Source: Candidatus Thalassarchaeaceae archaeon
GTDB taxonomy: Archaea; Thermoplasmatota; Poseidoniia; Poseidoniales; Thalassarchaeaceae
Reading direction: 5' to 3'
DNA length: 34,309 bases
NCBI GenBank assembly: GCA_030745885.1
Contig: JASLNR010000060.1
Coordinates: forward strand, 1 to 34,309
Shown: positions 25,946 through 34,291 of the stretch, in pieces
Position numbering within the stretch: the stretch's first letter is position 1
Layout: every line of letters begins with the position of its first letter
Notes under the pieces: generated by a model
Told to the model about the DNA's origin: nothing
Databases searched by the model: none
The model's input: only the letters and a program-made list of their open reading frames with translations
Translations under genes and position numbers: made by a program

Positions 25946-28900
25946 CCATCCCCCCATAGCGTCGCAACCAAAGTGAGGATGCCAGAAGACAGTGGTTCTG
26001 GAGCCATGATGTGACTTGTGGTTCCAGAGATTCCGGGAATCATGTTGAGGATGGATAGGTCGGATGCTAGGCCGTTGACACCTAGAGTCGTGCCCGAGGG
26101 AACTCCGCCCGTCGTCTGTGCATCAAGAAGTACGGCTCGGAGGTCGAAGTCCCTGTTTTCGATGGTAGCAGAGGCCCTCGCTGACACTACAATGCGCCCT
26201 CCCTGAACCTCCTCGATCTGGATGATGCTGTAGGGTCCGATAACCTCCCTGATATGGATCGTAGCGCTCTTCAGGTTCTCACCCAGAGCCTCCATCTCCT
26301 CGAGAACGATCGGTGGCATGGTCGGGATATTAGTTGCGCGTATGTACAACCTATCGACGCCGTCTCCTCCTGACCTGATGTTGAGGCCGTATGACGTGGT
26401 CGGCTTGATTGCTAGCCTGTCCGACATGCCCTCGGCCAGAAGGACGAAGTCGCCCCGGCTGTTGATTGCTCTTCCAAGCGCCTCGATATACAATGACATG
26501 CCCTCACGAGAGGCGGAGAAGTCGAGGATTGGCATTCCCTGGAAGGCTATGTTTTGAGTGATGTCAAAATTCAGGTCCGGTTCCGTGGTCAGATTCATCG
26601 AACCCGGAACCTCAGTCAGGAACATGGTCGCCGGCCACCACAATCCATCCATCCATTGCATTTGTTGGAGCATGATCGAGCCGACGCCGAAGCCGTCGGT
26701 CCTGTACTGCTCTGGGACAGTCATGTCAATCGAGACCGCCGTTCCCAAGCTGGCTTGGATCTCAACTGATTCTGGAAGGTCTTGGACCATCATCTCAGTC
26801 CGGCTTCCCGCCTCCCTGTCTATGAGCAGGGCGTGGAACCAGTCTAGTCTAGTGGACATCCCGAACAGAGTGGAGGTCGAGATCTCGGTGATCCCCCCGA
26901 CCGTTTCGATATTGAAGACCGAGTCGAGCAATAACGAGGTGGAGGAGCCCTGCTCAAGGCCTTTGAGGGTGACGAATAGATCCTGTCCGTTGACTCCCCT
27001 GTAGACGAAAATCATTTCGGGATGCTGCGGCTTCCAACCATCGAGACCGAGGCTAATCGCCCAACTCTGGCCATTCATCGTAGCCGTTCTCGAAACCGAG
27101 AGGTCGATGGTGGGAGGCAGATTGGGTATCCAAATCCGGAGGTGGAATCCATCGGAGATTCCCGAAGGAACGGAGTTCAGCGAAATCCCATGAACCCAAT
27201 CTGGGTAGTCAATCGCCTGAGATCCCATCGACGACTCAACCACTAGGTCGAAATCGGTGTCTGCTTCCATACCAAGTCCGAAAGAGAACCCATCCTCCCC
27301 CGACCCAGATCCGGTCGAGATGTCAGTGGTTATTCCAGCGAGAACGCTGTTGACGGATTGTCCGAGATCAGCAAAGCCACTGATGAAGAAGGCTATTCCC
27401 GACACACCGCTCGAGGCATTCAACTGGGGGATGGCCAGCGATGGTCCTGACTGTGATCCAGTTGGGATCTCTAATGACACTCTCGATGGTAAGGGATCAA
27501 TTTCGGCTATGACCGTTAGAGGTGAATGTTCACTGGTGGGAGCGCTTCCCACGTTAATCTTCAATGAGTTCGAGCCGTCGATGGTCGCAAATGCGCTGCC
27601 TCTGCCAGCCGATCCAGAAGCCCCCTCCTCCTGAGGCGGCATCCAACCGACCTCCCTCAGGCCAGAGATTCTCATGGACAGCGTGGAGGTATCGGAAGAG
27701 GGGTCGTGATGGAAAAGGAAGTGGTCTCCCGACATCGATAGGGGAGACGATGAGTTGCTCAATTGGGACTCGATCTCGGTGATTGGCGAAGAGGAGGTCC
27801 AGGAGAAGGAGTTTCCAGAGGTTGTTGTGAACGTCGAAGGGAATCCAGAGATTCTCGCAGCTTGGCGCTGCATCCCCTCCACCCCCGTGTAGACGATTGT
27901 GTCGATTGGCGTCGAAGCTGTGTACTCCATACCATTGGGGGTGATGCTGATTGAGATGTTGTCGGGGAGGTCTGAAAGCAAAATAGACTGGTGGGAAGAA
28001 CCGTTAATTCGACCGGAGTCGTGATTGATGAAAGTCAGAGCCAGAGATTCGTTCGACCGGGTATCGAAGCTCAAGGATTGCTCGTCCGAGATGTCTGAAT
28101 CAACTAGAGAGAACGCCTGTAGCCCGCTCAATAGAATGCTGGCGGCGACGGGTACTAATGGGTCCACGGGACCATGATCGGTCTGAATGCTGTTCAGACG
28201 GCGATCTTGGGCCAGAACAATATGATTACCTGGGACAATTGGATGGTCGGAGGACCCTATCTGCAAATTGATGGATTGGATGGGAGTAAGGGACCTGCTC
28301 GCCCTCCAGTTGTCTGTAAGCAAAAGATGGAATGACCTGCCGTCGAGACTACCCGAACCCATCCCCCCGCTAATCACCTCGACCATGGAAGAGGGGATCT
28401 CATTGAGCACGTTTCCGACATCGAGGAACAAATCGACGATGTTGAATATGACTGAGTCCATGATCTTGGAAAAGAAATCGAGGTTGTCAGTAGAATCGAG
28501 CGAGGTGTCCGACTCTCCTGAGTCACCTAGGCCAAATGAGCCGAATACAGCTATTGCCGTCGGTATGGATCTCGCAACGATCCGAATTCTCCTGTGGTCC
28601 TCCTCGAGCCCGCCTCTGGTGAACCAAGACGTGTAATCTACCGACTCTAGCGACTGGGCTGATCGTAAGATTACTAGGCTATTGGGAGGGTATGCGGGAT
28701 TGACGGGAAGTGTTGGGTCGTCGACGTTCTGACTGGTATCCCTCGTGAAGTTCTTGATGCCGATGATCAGCCCCAGGTTCTCAGGTAGGCCTCCGGGAAG
28801 CTCGGGGTTGTCTGCTGAGCCGAGCATCCTGAAGATTCGCCTGATGTCGTTATCGGACATCGAGCCTTCCGGCATGCCCCTGAACCATCCCAAGGAGTCG

Positions 28901-30312
28901 GTGACATTGCCAAAGGCACCGTCCGATTCAGACGGGGGCAGGTTCGACCTGTTCTCATGGAAATGGATGTGCATGTCAGACCTTTCATCGGCCCAGTACT
29001 CGATGGTGGTTAGGCTACGCTCGCCCTCCATGCCAGTCGTGGTTGGGAGGACGCTGTCGGTTCGAATGACGACCTCGGCCGATCTTGGAATGACATCTGA
29101 GTCGCCGTGAGGATGAAACCTAGCTTCGAGGTAGGCTAGTTCCCATAGATTCCTGTTTTCATTCTCATCGGGTGGCGATAAGTGCAGGTAACCGAAGCCT
29201 ACAGAAACGCCACAAGAGATCTCGATAGAGGGTTTTGAATGCAATTCTGAGGAGTTGTAGCGATCCGGACAGTCAGACTGCCCAGAGTTTTCCATCCTCA
29301 AGGAATAGGGTGAGGAGATTGCCGCGAATTTAATGCCCGACTCAATGACCTCATCTGTTCCAGTGTTGAAAATTCCCAGGGTCAGTATGCTGATCAAATC
29401 GAGTCCAGCAGATGAGATGTCAAAGTAGAAACGCTCGATTCCGACCTCGAACTCGAAGTCGTAAGGTACCGTGGTAAACCTTGAGTCGATGACCCAAATG
29501 TAGCTCTCGCCCTCCCCCAAAGCCAAGATTGAGTCAGTACCTGAATACGACATGGCCTTGATGATCGAGACCTGAAGCGAATCGAGGTCATCCCAGTCAG
29601 GATCGTTCATACTGCCTTCGAGAACCTGCACTGAGAAAACTATGCCCGGTTCGATCCAGAGCGTGTCGCCCGCAATGCCCCAGCCACCAGCGAACTCCCA
29701 TGATATCTTCAGACCGACCTGGAGGTCGTCATCACCGTCGTCATCGATATCGATTGCATGAAGCAGCGGCTCCGTCTGCAGGTCGAACAAAGAGAGAAGT
29801 GACGCACTGAAAGATACCACTTCGACCTGTTCGATTACTTCGCCGCTGCTGTTAGTGTACTGTGTCCAAATCACGTAGTCTGTGATATTGAACAAGGTCT
29901 GCCAAATATTTTCTACAAAACCAGGAGGTCTGCTGCTGGGATCAATCAGCATTTCGTAAGGTGCAGGGTGGACTGGTTTAGGGGGCGAGGTCTCGGCCAT
30001 CGTAGCCCCCTCGATCGCCGAACCGACCATAGATAGTGGATTCGAGTGGTCAGATGGTCCCGCTGCCTCCCGAACGGCGTCGATTCTCGGCTGAGCTAGA
30101 GTCGAGACCGAGTTCGAATCCAAGATTTCCTGTCGCTCGGTGAGCATGTCACCCAGCTGGTCTAGAACATCGAAATCCTTCGATTCTATCCTGACCTCGC
30201 CGTTGACGCTGGAAAGCGGGGAGAACAGGGGGAGTACCAGCAGGGCAGTCAGAAGTAGGGTGAGGTGTGCGGGACCACGAGATACCCGAGAAACGCCTTC
30301 AACACCGCTCAT
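25942..30312 (-). CDS. Very large exported protein of unknown family with repeated LP-type motifs
   Basis: 1456 residues. The N-terminus has a signal peptide (hydrophobic core LTLLLTALLVLPLF, cleavage probably near SSVNGEV). No membrane helix is evident at the C-terminus, so the protein is secreted or held by its neighbour. A calcium-type acidic motif, IDIDDDGDDDLQVGL, lies near residue 190. In the second half a short motif recurs at least eight times (SDLPDNISI, DPLPSRVSL, PNLPPTIDL, QDLPESVEI, TEVPGSMNL and similar), roughly between residues 780 and 1340. I do not recognise the family. Two cysteines (about 348 and 367) could form one disulfide. The start ATG at 30312 has AGGAGGTG ten bases upstream; a TTG two codons earlier is the alternative. 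It is followed by a coupled membrane protein. Confidence 0.75.
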   Translation of the reverse strand: MSGVEGVSRVSRGPAHLTLLLTALLVLPLFSPLSSVNGEVRIESKDFDVLDQLGDMLTERQEILDSNSVSTLAQPRIDAVREAAGPSDHSNPLSMVGSAIEGATMAETSPPKPVHPAPYEMLIDPSSRPPGFVENIWQTLFNITDYVIWTQYTNSSGEVIEQVEVVSFSASLLSLFDLQTEPLLHAIDIDDDGDDDLQVGLKISWEFAGGWGIAGDTLWIEPGIVFSVQVLEGSMNDPDWDDLDSLQVSIIKAMSYSGTDSILALGEGESYIWVIDSRFTTVPYDFEFEVGIERFYFDISSAGLDLISILTLGIFNTGTDEVIESGIKFAAISSPYSLRMENSGQSDCPDRYNSSELHSKPSIEISCGVSVGFGYLHLSPPDENENRNLWELAYLEARFHPHGDSDVIPRSAEVVIRTDSVLPTTTGMEGERSLTTIEYWADERSDMHIHFHENRSNLPPSESDGAFGNVTDSLGWFRGMPEGSMSDNDIRRIFRMLGSADNPELPGGLPENLGLIIGIKNFTRDTSQNVDDPTLPVNPAYPPNSLVILRSAQSLESVDYTSWFTRGGLEEDHRRIRIVARSIPTAIAVFGSFGLGDSGESDTSLDSTDNLDFFSKIMDSVIFNIVDLFLDVGNVLNEIPSSMVEVISGGMGSGSLDGRSFHLLLTDNWRASRSLTPIQSINLQIGSSDHPIVPGNHIVLAQDRRLNSIQTDHGPVDPLVPVAASILLSGLQAFSLVDSDISDEQSLSFDTRSNESLALTFINHDSGRINGSSHQSILLSDLPDNISISITPNGMEYTASTPIDTIVYTGVEGMQRQAARISGFPSTFTTTSGNSFSWTSSSPITEIESQLSNSSSPLSMSGDHFLFHHDPSSDTSTLSMRISGLREVGWMPPQEEGASGSAGRGSAFATIDGSNSLKINVGSAPTSEHSPLTVIAEIDPLPSRVSLEIPTGSQSGPSLAIPQLNASSGVSGIAFFISGFADLGQSVNSVLAGITTDISTGSGSGEDGFSFGLGMEADTDFDLVVESSMGSQAIDYPDWVHGISLNSVPSGISDGFHLRIWIPNLPPTIDLSVSRTATMNGQSWAISLGLDGWKPQHPEMIFVYRGVNGQDLFVTLKGLEQGSSTSLLLDSVFNIETVGGITEISTSTLFGMSTRLDWFHALLIDREAGSRTEMMVQDLPESVEIQASLGTAVSIDMTVPEQYRTDGFGVGSIMLQQMQWMDGLWWPATMFLTEVPGSMNLTTEPDLNFDITQNIAFQGMPILDFSASREGMSLYIEALGRAINSRGDFVLLAEGMSDRLAIKPTTSYGLNIRSGGDGVDRLYIRATNIPTMPPIVLEEMEALGENLKSATIHIREVIGPYSIIQIEEVQGGRIVVSARASATIENRDFDLRAVLLDAQTTGGVPSGTTLGVNGLASDLSILNMIPGISGTTSHIMAPEPLSSGILTLVATLWGDG

Positions 30313-30403
30313 GTCCAAGTCGCACCTCCTAGAGGTTCGCTATATGGTATTGCCCTGCCTGTACTCCGGGCCATTGGGGTTTGGACAGCGCAATGAAGCG
30401 CGG

Positions 30404-32602
30404 TCATCCGAGGCTGACGAACTCCTCGGAATCACAGTATGGGCAGTTGGTGTAGGCGGAATCAATGCCATCGGGAAGTTCCAGTTCAAACGGTCTACTG
30501 CATGACGAGCACTCCCTCCTGACCTTCCTGTCTACTGCAGTCTCAGGTTTGGAGGCTTTTGGCCCCTCGTCAGAAGGCAAGTCGTCCTCAGTGAGCGATG
30601 AGCCAGAAAGATCTGAGGGGGATTGGGTGGGGATGAGGTCTGCAAGAATTGGGTCGGTCGAAATTTCCCTGTCTGGCATCTGCCGAGATGGAGGTTGGAA
30701 GGGAGTCGGATCTGGACCTCTCCACATTGCAACCTGAGTCTCCATCGATGGTGACGATTCAACAGAATCATCCTTCTCCTCGTCTTCAGAGATATCCAAG
30801 ACCCTGCGTTTGACCGCGAGGTTGAATGCCACGAAACCACCAACAGACAATATCAGGATTGCAATGACTGCGATTAGAGCAATCGAGAACAGCCCCAGCC
30901 CTCGGCCGTTCTCGCCGCTCTCGACGATGACCAGAATCTCGGCCACTGACACCAGTCCCGCTTCGTTCTCAACTTGACATACGACATATTGCGGGCCTGC
31001 GTTCTCAAAGACGTGAATTACTTGTGGGCCGCTGATTTGCATTTCATTCGCAGTTCCCTGCCCAAATGTCCACGTATACTCTAGCCTGTCGGACTCCGAG
31101 TCCTCGGCCATAAGCTGAAACATCGTAGGGTCTCCGACAACGGTCTCCAACTCTTCTTGGTATGTACCGATAGCAGGGGGGGTTACATCGATGATGGTGA
31201 TGGTGACATCGTCCCGCGAGCTCCTGCCGGCCTTGTCTGTCACACGTAAGGAGATGACGTGATTGCCTGCAGCGTACTCCGTGGAGATTTGGAAATTCAG
31301 GGTGGAGCTGGGCTCGGTGATGCTATAGTTAGATTCGAAAACAACATCGTCAACCAGCCAGTCTAGGCTGTCGATTCCCCAATTGTCGGTGAACGTGCCA
31401 CTGAGGATGATAGTCTCTCCGAATCCCTTGAGGATCGGTCCCCCTGCTCCAATCGTCACCATTGGGTCGGAGATGTCCTGAACCTGAATCACTCTGGTTG
31501 AACTAGCGCTTCTGGAATCTACCGACATCACGGAGAGCCTGATGGTATAGTTTCCTGGACTGTTCCATGAATGGGAAGTTGTCGGCCCTGTAGCATCTGC
31601 TAGACCATCCCCATCGATGTCCCATGAGAATCCAGATTCTAGGATCTGGTTGGACTTGTTCGGAGTATCTAGTGCTGAGAGGGTGATGGTTGCACCAACG
31701 TCAACTGAATCCAACGAGGGCTCGCTGGAGATTGTTGGATCGAGTACGGGGGTAAGGGTGATGGTCACAGTCACACCAGCAGGCGAGGTCCCCGCCCCTC
31801 CTCCTCCGGGCCCTGCACGATTGTCCACGATGACATAGAGGTCCTCGCCGTTAGTGTCGGTGGCCTGCCACGGGAGGTACCTCTCATTGGTCACAAGGAG
31901 CATGTCGGCGGAAGATATCCTCGAGGCCGAGGACCAGTTTACGCTGGGGGAGTAGAGTGAGTAGGCAGACTGGGTCATCACGAAGATGTCGGGGTATCCC
32001 TCCATAGTCCTCGCATGTATCTCCACGAAGGTGCCCTCATCCACGGAGAACGGGCCGTGCGCTATCGCGAAGCCACCCACTCCCACCCGATGGATTGAGT
32101 CCGATAGGGTGTACTGCTGGGCGATAGTCGTCCCACCATCTAGGGAGACTTCTGCCGCTTGACCGCCTTGCGCCCCCTCTCCCCCGTCTTGAGGATGTTC
32201 GAGGTTGTCCAAAAATAGGTACCATCTCGTCTCATCCCTGTCACTGGGAACTGTCCAATGCCATTCGCCAGATCCGCTGAAGGATTCGAACACCGACTCG
32301 CTCTGCCAAACCGAAGCCGAGCGGTATGACTGCTCGTTCTGGTACACAGAAACGCTATTTGCCGAGAACATCAGTATGTCGATCTCCTGATTGGTCGAGA
32401 TCTCGAAGAACAGGGTCGTGCCGGGATCCTGAACTCCGAGATCGACCCTGACACAAGTCTGGTCCGTCATGCTCCAGTTGTCGGGAAGCGAGGCCAATTC
32501 GGAGTTGACGCACGTGATGATGCCCTTGGGACTGGCATTGACTGTCGAAGCCATCGAGTTCAGGACAAGCATCGCCAGAACCACAACACGGGCCCATCGC
32601 AT
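30404..32602 (-). CDS. PKD-domain ectodomain protein with one membrane helix and a cytosolic zinc ribbon
   Basis: 732 residues. Signal peptide at 1-23, then a PPC-like beta domain, and Ig/PKD repeats near residues 310-560 (FSWDIDGDGLADATG and YTWTFGQGTANE mark PKD-type strands). One membrane helix, near residues 568-590 (LFSIALIAVIAILILSVGGF), separates them from a 140-residue cytosolic part. That part is disordered, proline- and serine-rich, and ends in a CxxC...CxxC zinc ribbon: C698, C701, C720, C723. A receptor-like layout is suggested; no enzymatic motif is visible. ATG at 32602 is the only plausible start; there is no clear ribosome-binding site. The gene lies 85 bases upstream of the giant secreted protein gene. 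Confidence 0.8.
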   Translation of the reverse strand: MRWARVVVLAMLVLNSMASTVNASPKGIITCVNSELASLPDNWSMTDQTCVRVDLGVQDPGTTLFFEISTNQEIDILMFSANSVSVYQNEQSYRSASVWQSESVFESFSGSGEWHWTVPSDRDETRWYLFLDNLEHPQDGGEGAQGGQAAEVSLDGGTTIAQQYTLSDSIHRVGVGGFAIAHGPFSVDEGTFVEIHARTMEGYPDIFVMTQSAYSLYSPSVNWSSASRISSADMLLVTNERYLPWQATDTNGEDLYVIVDNRAGPGGGGAGTSPAGVTVTITLTPVLDPTISSEPSLDSVDVGATITLSALDTPNKSNQILESGFSWDIDGDGLADATGPTTSHSWNSPGNYTIRLSVMSVDSRSASSTRVIQVQDISDPMVTIGAGGPILKGFGETIILSGTFTDNWGIDSLDWLVDDVVFESNYSITEPSSTLNFQISTEYAAGNHVISLRVTDKAGRSSRDDVTITIIDVTPPAIGTYQEELETVVGDPTMFQLMAEDSESDRLEYTWTFGQGTANEMQISGPQVIHVFENAGPQYVVCQVENEAGLVSVAEILVIVESGENGRGLGLFSIALIAVIAILILSVGGFVAFNLAVKRRVLDISEDEEKDDSVESSPSMETQVAMWRGPDPTPFQPPSRQMPDREISTDPILADLIPTQSPSDLSGSSLTEDDLPSDEGPKASKPETAVDRKVRRECSSCSRPFELELPDGIDSAYTNCPYCDSEEFVSLG

Positions 32603-32677
32603 CGAGCGACCGTCCGCCCTCGCCTTTTGAACGGTATCGCAGTCGCGTTCGGTTCCTGATTGTGCCAGCCGGACGAA

Positions 32678-32932
32678 TCAGGGGTTTCGCGGGATTGGGG
32701 TTGGTGGGAACCAGCGCAGGACGACGACATCGCCTATGGAGCGCACCCAGTTCCATGGAATGGCCACATGAGTCCTGCCCTCTACGAGGCCTTCGGGGGG
32801 GTCCGAGACGAAGATGTGCGTGCACGACCACTCGTTTACGTCGATTACCGCGTCGTGCACGGTACCCAGCAGTCTGCCGTCGGGGATTATCACGGGTAGC
32901 CCCCTGATTTCGGATGCGTGGCGGTCTGCCAT
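32678..32932 (-). CDS. PRC-barrel domain protein
   Basis: 84 residues if started at the ATG at 32932 (93 residues from the ATG at 32959). It is a single PRC-barrel: RHASEIRGLPVIIPDGRLLGTVHDAVID followed by CTHIFVSD, VAIPWNWVRSIGDVVVL. Archaeal stand-alone PRC-barrel proteins are usually 80-100 residues and are thought to act in RNA processing or as adaptor modules; the precise role is not known. It follows eL15 with a short gap, consistent with co-transcription. Neither candidate start has a good Shine-Dalgarno, so the choice between them is uncertain. Confidence 0.78.
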   Translation of the reverse strand: MADRHASEIRGLPVIIPDGRLLGTVHDAVIDVNEWSCTHIFVSDPPEGLVEGRTHVAIPWNWVRSIGDVVVLRWFPPTPIPRNP

Positions 32933-32981
32933 CGACGGCTGTCGCTCAGCATCGCGCATCAATCTGACGGTCGAAGCGGGT

Positions 32982-33569
32982 TCACTTGCCCCGGTTCTTG
33001 TTCGCCTTTAGGCTCGGTCGGAGCTTCTCCGCACCCTTGCCCTTATTGTGCAGGCCTCGTCCTCTCTTGCCAGCACTCGTCTTGCCGCGGTGGGCCCGAC
33101 CGCGGTGGCTGGAGCCTTCCGCAACCCAACCCAAGTCCTTGTCGGACTTGATTGCGGGGTGAGAGGAATCTATGAGGATTATCTCGTAGAACTTGTTCTT
33201 CCCGTCCTCGCCGACCCAGTATGAGTTGAGGACCTCGAGGTTTGGATAGCGCCTGCTGGTTCGCTCCTCGGCAATCCTCTGGATCGACTTGGCCATGGTG
33301 ATCTTCTTTATGCCCGCCTTGGACGGCTTCCTCTTCATGTGGATCTTGCCCTTGCGCAGGCCGCCGCGCCGCACTCTGGTGCGAACCAGAACGACTCCCT
33401 GCTTGGCCTTGTAGCCGACACTGCGGGCGGCATCCAAGCGTGTCGGTCGGTCGATGCGCTGGAATACTGGCTCCCTGCGCCAGCCTGCCATTCTGGTAAC
33501 GAGATACCGAGAAGGTAGGTTCGCCTTTGGCTGCTTCCAGACTTTGCGGATATGTTGATGCAGACCCAT
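32982..33569 (-). CDS. rpl15e: Ribosomal protein eL15
   Basis: 195 residues, full length for the archaeal family. Signature segments are visible: MGLHQHIRKVWKQP at the start, RMAGWRREPVFQRIDRPTRLDAARSVGYKAKQGV, VRRGGLRKGKIHMKRKP, and the C-terminal SSHRGRAHRGKTSAGKRGRGL. It binds 23S rRNA in the 50S subunit and is absent from bacteria, so it supports archaeal origin. ATG at 33569 with GAGGTGA immediately upstream. The gene starts opposite the plus-strand SerK-like gene, and both probably use the same short intergenic promoter region. Confidence 0.96.
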   Translation of the reverse strand: MGLHQHIRKVWKQPKANLPSRYLVTRMAGWRREPVFQRIDRPTRLDAARSVGYKAKQGVVLVRTRVRRGGLRKGKIHMKRKPSKAGIKKITMAKSIQRIAEERTSRRYPNLEVLNSYWVGEDGKNKFYEIILIDSSHPAIKSDKDLGWVAEGSSHRGRAHRGKTSAGKRGRGLHNKGKGAEKLRPSLKANKNRGK

Positions 33570-33604
33570 GGACTCACCTCTAGCGGCCCGCCGACCTTAA
33601 TCCC

Positions 33605-33611
33605 CTTTAAG
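33605..33611 (+). promoter_or_regulatory. TATA-like element for the SerK-like gene, possibly shared with eL15
   Basis: CTTTAAG is centred about 27 bases before the GTG at 33636, the spacing at which an archaeal box A would place transcription start on or next to the start codon. On the opposite strand the same site reads CTTAAAG and lies about 37 bases from the eL15 ATG, leaving room for the eL15 ribosome-binding site GAGGTGA. Thus one 66-base gap may drive both divergent genes. Sequence resemblance only. Confidence 0.4.
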
Positions 33612-33635
33612 AGCCTGCTTGCATCTGCGGATTCA

Positions 33636-34046
33636 GTGATTGAGCAGCACCTCGATATCGACCTCGTTGAGCGTGACTCGCTGAGAGGCCACGAGGATAT
33701 CATTCCTGCAAATCTGGAAGGGAGAATCGAGAAGTTGCTGGATAGGGGATTCTACAAGCCCATCGTCGTTGATTCAGAGACAATGGTGATTCTCGACGGT
33801 CACCACAAATGGACTGCTGCAGGGGTTCTGGGACTGGAAAAGGTGCCTGTGGTGAGTATCGACTACCTAGAGAAAGCCTCGGTAGTCGTGGACGTATGGC
33901 CTAACTGCGGCAGGGATTCGGTAACCAAGCAGGAGGTCATCGAAATGGGTCTGTCCGAGGAGGTCTTCCCGCCCAAGACGAGTCGTCACAGTTTCGGCTT
34001 CGATCTTCCCGAAATCCAAGTCCCCCTAGATACTCTGAAGACTTAG
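33636..34046 (+). CDS. ParB/Srx-fold protein of the archaeal free-serine-kinase (SerK) type
   Basis: 136 residues from a GTG. The fold signature is PIVVDSETMVILDGHHKW near 42-59, with the DGHHK motif at D54-H57, followed by VPVVSIDYL. A glutamate in LRGHEDIIP (E20) is in the place of the general base reported for Thermococcus SerK. The C-terminal TKQEVIEMGL and FPPKTSRHSF resemble the conserved end of archaeal SerK-like proteins, which phosphorylate free serine with ADP. The open frame extends back to ATG 33552, but that part overlaps the eL15 start; the GTG fits the TATA-like element better as a leaderless start. Only plus-strand gene confidently seen here. Substrate is inference from motifs. 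Confidence 0.72.
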   Translation: MIEQHLDIDLVERDSLRGHEDIIPANLEGRIEKLLDRGFYKPIVVDSETMVILDGHHKWTAAGVLGLEKVPVVSIDYLEKASVVVDVWPNCGRDSVTKQEVIEMGLSEEVFPPKTSRHSFGFDLPEIQVPLDTLKT

Positions 34047-34151
34047 TGGTCCGCGCTCCCGGACTTGAACCGGGGACCCCCTGATGGCTGCCTACAACCA
34101 ATGTGCTTCCTGTCTACAGTCAGGTGATCTAGCCATCTGAGCTAAGCGCGG
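34047..34151 (-). tRNA. tRNA-Tyr (GTA anticodon) with a 28-base intron
   Basis: The acceptor stem CCGCGCT pairs with AGCGCGG, followed by A and an encoded CCA. The C1-G72 pair is the archaeal/eukaryotic tRNA-Tyr identity mark. The anticodon stem is CCTGA/TCAGG, with loop CTGTAG plus A and anticodon GTA. The T arm CCCGG-TTCAAGT-CCGGG is perfect. The D stem GCTC/GATC has one C-T mismatch at 11-24 (GAGC would be expected). An intron lies after position 37 between exons 34151-34114 and 34085-34047. The CCA end lies immediately next to the stop codon of the convergent plus-strand gene (34044-34046). Confidence 0.93.
34086..34113 (-). other. Archaeal tRNA intron with bulge-helix-bulge motif
   Basis: The intron sits between bases 37 and 38. 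Exon bases CTGT (32-35) can pair with intron bases GCAG to form the four-base-pair central helix. The 5' bulge is AG|A and the 3' bulge is CC|A, each three bases with the cut after the second. The outer helix is the anticodon stem. This matches the canonical splicing-endonuclease substrate, although the inner helix is weak. Confidence 0.85.
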
Positions 34152-34291
34152 TCTGAATGGTGGGGGGTCTTTCGCCTTATCTCGCTTTCCGGTACCATCG
34201 AGGGATTATGGGAAGTTAGTGTTGAATGGAATCTCCCCCGCGATTTCCACTAGGTCTGATAATCGGCCCCGACAGGAGTCTTCCCCCCTCA
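34152..34291 (+). other. Non-coding stretch upstream of the tRNA gene
   Basis: No gene of convincing length is visible on either strand. On the minus strand, GGAAAGCGAGATAAG around 34176-34190 could be a BRE/TATA pair for the tRNA-Tyr gene about 27-35 bases before it, but the match is weak. On the plus strand GATAATC near 34257-34263 is a possible box A about 30 bases before the terminal ATG. Confidence 0.3.

Noticed and set aside
30340..30347. CATATA on the minus strand as a promoter for the giant secreted protein
   Set aside because: A start site about 25 bases downstream would fall inside or after the good AGGAGGTG ribosome-binding site at 30323-30330, so the element is probably not the promoter used.
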